A DNA stretch of 64,000 nucleotides from Choristoneura fumiferana (lineage: Eukaryota; Arthropoda; Insecta; Lepidoptera; Tortricidae). Position 1 is the stretch's first letter. Every line of letters starts with the position of its first letter. Of the stretch, positions 56,301 through 62,300 are shown piece by piece. The translations under genes were made by a program, and so were the position numbers. Under the pieces are notes generated by a model, which saw only the letters and a program-made list of their open reading frames with translations, ran no database searches and was not told where the DNA came from. The DNA lies in the NCBI RefSeq assembly GCF_025370935.1, contig NC_133478.1, forward strand, positions 15,543,468 to 15,607,467, given 5' to 3'.

Positions 56301-59300
56301 TCCGTGATCCGAGCCGTGTGCTCTTCCCTGAGCGAGTCTATGGTCGCTCTGTTCTCCTCCATCATACTCGCTCTCTCTCTGTGCAGGCTCGTAGATAGCT
56401 GCTCACGGAGCTCTGAGAGGGCGCGCTCGTTTTCTGAAGCGATATAACAGTATTATTTTAGTTATCTTAGGTGGTAACTCCAGATCAGCAGTGAGACGTT
56501 CTTTTGTATATCATTAAAATAACTATCTAAATTCTTACCTATTTCCAATTGCTCTTGCTTTTCAAGAAGCTTAGCTTTATATTCTTCTGCTAATCTGGCC
56601 ATTGTTTTTTCGTGTTGCTTCTCAGCCACCTCTGTATCACTTTTGATTCGCTCTTGCAATGCTAAAGCGTGCGCTTGCACAGCTTTTTGGTGCTTCTCTT
56701 CTGCTGACTGTAGAGCCTGATCATTAGATAAATATCGATCAAGGTGAACGTTGTATCGATCATGTAACATGAATTTCTAACAAGTTTTCCATATAACCGG
56801 ATAACCTCTCGTCTTAAATCGACTTTAGCTTGACATTTTTTGGGCTAATTTGTAGCCCTTCTTCCCGGAACATTTATGATTTATCCCGAAACATATCGTG
56901 CTAAACTCGATTTAAGACGTGATTTAGCCGATATTAGTTCACTATGAGTGACGGTAGTTTCATGTTTAAAGTTTTTAAAGGTCGCAATTTTTAATGATTT
57001 TTTTGTGAAATTAAAGAATGCTGGATTTTATTCACAATAAAAAAATACCTCTTCCAGTTCCCTCCGATGCCTGTCTGCCTGCTCCTCCAGACGCGCTTTC
57101 CTTTCCATCAAAAATTTTTCCTCAGCTTCCTTCAACTCTTCATGCAATTCCGCCTTCATCCTTTTCTCTTTTCCCACCCACTCCATCTTCATATTTTCTA
57201 TCTCTTTCTGCAGCGACAACTCCAATCTTCTCCGTTCATCAACTTTATTTCTTTCCATCATGTCTCTCGCAGGATCTATCATTGGAGACTTAATTGACTT
57301 AGAAAAACTATTATCTTCTTGAGTCTCGAATTGATATACAACTACCACGTTATCCGTACTTGATTTTCCCTGCGATAACATAACGCCATCTAGCCGTGGG
57401 CTTGTTAAACTTTTGCCCAAGCTATTAGCTGATTCTGACGACTTCAAAGGTGATATTAAGGATTTAGGTTTGAAGGAGGACAAACCTGACCAAGGTTTAT
57501 TGAAATCTCTAGGCGATCTGTCAGAATAACTAGGTGTAGGAGAAACTTTTAACTGAGGACTTTTCATTGCTCCTTCTACGCTGTCAGACCTAGAATTAGT
57601 TTTAGATTCCTCATTTTTAGGAGATCGAGAAAAGAAATCTAGCGTTGGTATCTTTATATTTGGCATAGGTATGTTATCTATAACTCTGGGCGACTTGCCA
57701 GACTGGTTTGAATTCGCCGAATGCTCTGACACGTCTTCTTTACCACTTTTTTCTTTATCATCCTTTACTTCTGACACTTCTTTCTGGTCGTTGGAATCAT
57801 CTAAGTCGTTTAGGTCTAGGTTGGCAAATTCTCTGTCTGGTGAATCTATTGAGGTTTCTGATTCTATACTCTCCATAAGGTTGATGGATATTTTGTTCTT
57901 TTGTGGTATCATTGGAGATCTAGAAAACAAAAGCGTATTTTTTTTATTGTAGTGTGCTATATGCCACACTTTTGTGATAACTAATAACATTACGTTTGAA
58001 AAAGATAGAGTTCGGAACACCACATCAAAAACACGCTTAGCCGACGTTGGGAAAAAGACTGTGAAGCTAAAAAATAGGACTAGACTGGATATGTCTGTGG
58101 CATGACTGGCCTCGCATGGACACACAAAAATGGTGTTACACAACCATTTGGTAGATACCAAAGAGAGCGGCCACCGGGTAACTAAGCCAGAGATGGCGGG
58201 ATAATTTGGCCGTGTACGCAAAGGATTGACCTGACATTGCCACAAACCGGGAGTTGTTACGTTCAAAATGGGAGACCTTTGCCCAAAATAATGGAGCACA
58301 ATAGTCTTCCTCTTCTTATAGTGCCACTTCATCATCGAAGGTTGGCAGTCAGGTTAAATCTCGTCCTGTCCATAGCCAGGTTGCCTGTTCTACTGTCTCG
58401 ATGCCGGTCCCCTGATGTTACGGAGCTATGACACTATAGTAGCCTAAATCAAATATCTTCTATCATTTCTTCTGTACTAAATCCATTTCGTACCAGTTTT
58501 GCACTTACCTCGGTCTTACTTCTTTCTCCACCGTCGGCTCTTCTAGACTAACCGGGGCCGCATCTATGTCGCCTGGTCGGACCAGGTCGGAAATTTTCTG
58601 GAAATTCTTCTGGAAAAGATCTGGTTTGATGTAGTCGGCCGCCGGGGGGCGCAGTAAGCGACGGCGGGGGGAGGCCCCGCGGGATTCGCGGCTTTCACTC
58701 TCTGTTGAATAGGCAAAAGGCAAAGCAGTGATGTTTTGTTTGTTGATGGATTGACTAAGGATGATTTTGGAAGTTAAAAGTTACTAGAAAAATTTCAACT
58801 GCACCTAAGTAAAATTTGGATTAAGGAATTTTAAGAAATTGTTAAAATGTGCCAGAGATTGCTTGTTACATATACACAAACCATCAAAGTTTATGTCTTA
58901 TACTAAATTTTTAATAATTTCTTGCTGCTGTTGTATTGACCATACTTGCATTTTCATCCAAACTCCGTAAGAAATTTAAGACAATCCCGACCACTAAGTG
59001 GGTGAAACATTAATAGTCATATAAAAGCTTTTAAAAATAGAGCCATCTCTAAAAAAAAACTTGAAAAAGATATACCAGTGTGAATTAAACTTGAATTTTA
59101 GTATAAAGCAGAACACTCACCAGCAGAATCCTTTTCAGACACCGACTTTGCGTCCCTCGGGCTCTCCACCACAGGTCTTGGAGGTAACGGTGGTCTTGAC
59201 ACCAATGGTGACAACAACCCAGTGGGCAGTGAGGGAATGACTGGGGATGACGGAATGACGGGGGATGGCACAGAGACTATTGGGTTGGAGATAATGGAAC

Positions 59301-62300
59301 CGCCGTCGTTTTGTTCTGACGAGCTGTTGGAGCCAGGGCTGACTGTTGGATCTGGGAGCGTTTCTAGCTTGAATCTGTGGATTTGAAACAATGGCACCAG
59401 TCATGGACAAGAACCAATAATGTTTTTTTTTCCGTTAACCCAAATTTTAAGAAACAGACCCTACTTTTTTTCAAACAAATAACACACTCAGATAACTGAT
59501 GATTATAACTAGTAAAATTCATGAATGATGAGCTATGGTATAAGGCATTGAAACCTTTTTGTCCATTACTGGGTACTAATGTGCTTAACATGTCCATAAC
59601 CATGATTGGTGCTGCCTTATTGCATTGATTATGTCATATTCGTGTAACAAACGTCTTTCGCTATGCTAGTTTCGCTTCTTAACTTCAAAAAACACTAAAG
59701 TAAAGGCTTACCTAACACTCTTCCGGTCCTCATCCAAGCTGGCCGCTTGTCTCGGCCTCCCGAACAGCACGCTCTCAGACTTCCTCTGCAGGCCCTCGGA
59801 CACCTTCTCCCTGAGGATGCCTTTGGGAGGGTCGCTCTTTGTCACGGAGTCCAGAGGGAACGACTTGTCTGTGTCCGGACTGGGCAGTTCAGATTTTAGT
59901 TTGAGAAACATACTGCCTCTTCCTGTAAATAAAAATTCATTCAGATGCAACGCGATTTGTGTAATTTTTTTGTTGTGTGCGTTTGCAGTAACAAATAAAC
60001 GTTTTAGCTATCTATCTATCGAACCTGATTTCTCTTTATTCCCGGATGCGTGCTATGCTTCACCATGTAGGTACATCAAATACAGCGTCAGCATACACGT
60101 CGAAATTGCCCAATGTTTTATGCAGATAGTCATTTTGCTTTGCAAATGGAGAAATGCATTGCTGTTAGCAATAGATAGATCACTGTTAAACTATGTATTT
60201 TTTATTTTCTTAAAAATAGACACGAAAATCGGAAAGTAAAAATTTCCAACTAACATTAGATTAGCATCAAATTTGCCAAAGCTTTAATTTCGAAATAGCC
60301 AATTCAACATGGCTAAACCTATAGTTCACTCATTGAATACACTTAAGAGACTTTCTCAAGAAGGTGAAGGAGTTCTGTAATAGAGCCGTAATCGTGGGGG
60401 TACGTTAGTATATAATATTCAATCTTACCAGTCAAAGGCAGCGGCAACCCCTTCTCAACCTTAGCAGAAATCAGCAACGGATTCAACCTCTCTTCAACCG
60501 GACTGCCAACATTCATCTTTAAATCAATAACATCCGTTTTGAACAAAGTCGGTCTACTGAGCAAATCCCTATCCGAAGTGTTCCGGAATAAACTAGGTTT
60601 GGGAGACACTGAATTTTCCACGCTTCTTCTTAAAGGAGATATTCTTATATCGCTCAGTTTCTTGTCCAGCCTGGCTAAAGGTAAGGGCGGGCGGCCTAAG
60701 GGCGCGAGACGCCGTAAAGGCATGAGTGTAGAGTCTTTGACGTCGGAGGGATGTTCAGCGCTGTCAGTTGATAGGTCCTCGTCGCTTTCTGCTTTCGTTT
60801 CGACGCGTTCCAGATTTTTGGTGTTTTCTTCTGATGTAAGAAGCTCCTTGAATAAAAATATTTGAAAAGTTAAAACATGTTGCAATGGAGACAATAATCA
60901 AATAATAATAAGTCAAGATAAGTGCACCCACGCGAGTTAGTGGAGGCCCTAAGAAGGAGGCCTTTCTTGAAAAACGTCTTCTGGCTGATGATGATGATGA
61001 TGAAATTACCTGAACAGAAGCGCATGTGTCGTCCAGTATGGAGGCGTCTCGGGCTTTCTTGACCAGCTCCCGATACACGTGGTCGAGGGGGTGCTCCCAT
61101 TGCGTCTTCTTGGTTTCCTCGTTGTAATAGTAATGAGTTTGAAGTTTTTCGTCGAAACTGTAGCCGAAAATGCCATATTAACCCCCTGTTGTATTACTCT
61201 ATGTTAACTTCCTGTTATCTTATATATATGACGGATATAAAATATGATGTCGTATGTATTTATTACTAGCGCGCCAAGGCATTCTTCTATTTTCAAAAAG
61301 AAAGGTCTCTACTAATCCAAGGTTTTAAAAACCTTTTAAAGGTAGTCGCATTTTTCAGTTTACTTTTCCCCAAAATTACACCCGCGCGAAGCCAGGTTGC
61401 GTCGTTAGTATATGTATCATATATAATATGTATAAACTATAATATCTATAAATCATTCGTGAAAAAATATTTAATTGGTGGTCAAACCTGCATTAAAATC
61501 GGTTGCGTTGTTTAAAAGATCTAAGCGTCCATACATACATACAGACAGACAACGGGAAATTGCGTTATTTTATATCATTTAAAGATTCTCAAACTACCAG
61601 TAGCCCTATATTTTTCTATGTCTTTTCAATACGACAATCAATACTTTACTGCAGGAGTAAGGGGTTATAAATTTTATGAGTGATAATACTCTAGAAGGTA
61701 ATGGTATCCACTTTACTAATGAATGACTATGCCAACTGAATAGGTTATGGAGTATGATTTGTGATAGACAAAATAATGTCATCATTAATCATTTACTTTA
61801 GTTTATACTCTAGGAATTTCGTAGGTATATGCATATACCTAATTTAATTTACCACACTAAAACGAGTTGAATATTTAATTCAAAAATAAATCGTTATTTC
61901 CAATAACTACTTGATTAAATAAAAGGATAAGAAATATAATGCATTTTATCAGGGTTCTAGGATATACTTATATCAATGGATATATATCATGATATATCCG
62001 ATATATATCAAATGATTTTTTATGATATATATCAATACAAAAATTGGTTTAAAAATTTGATATTTTTAAGTAATTTTTGGATAGTTTTTGGCCTTTGTTA
62101 CTATATTTCTAATTCCCAAATGTAGATGGCGTTGGAGTAGTTAAAAGATACTCCCTAATAATAGGTTCTAATCCATTAATGGCAACACTTCTGCCGGCGT
62201 TAATGGCGTCAGTTGTGTAAGAAAAATTTCGTTACGAAAGAGTAAGTTTTTGTTGTGTTTATTCTATTATTTTTTACAAAGAAAGTAATTGATAAAGTGC

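Noticed and set aside
57920..58335. Upstream extension of the open frame before CEP164 exon 7
   Set aside because: It lies 5' of a good acceptor (TTTTCTAG at 57920) that matches exon 6 in phase; the extra codons are intron and have no CEP164-like content.
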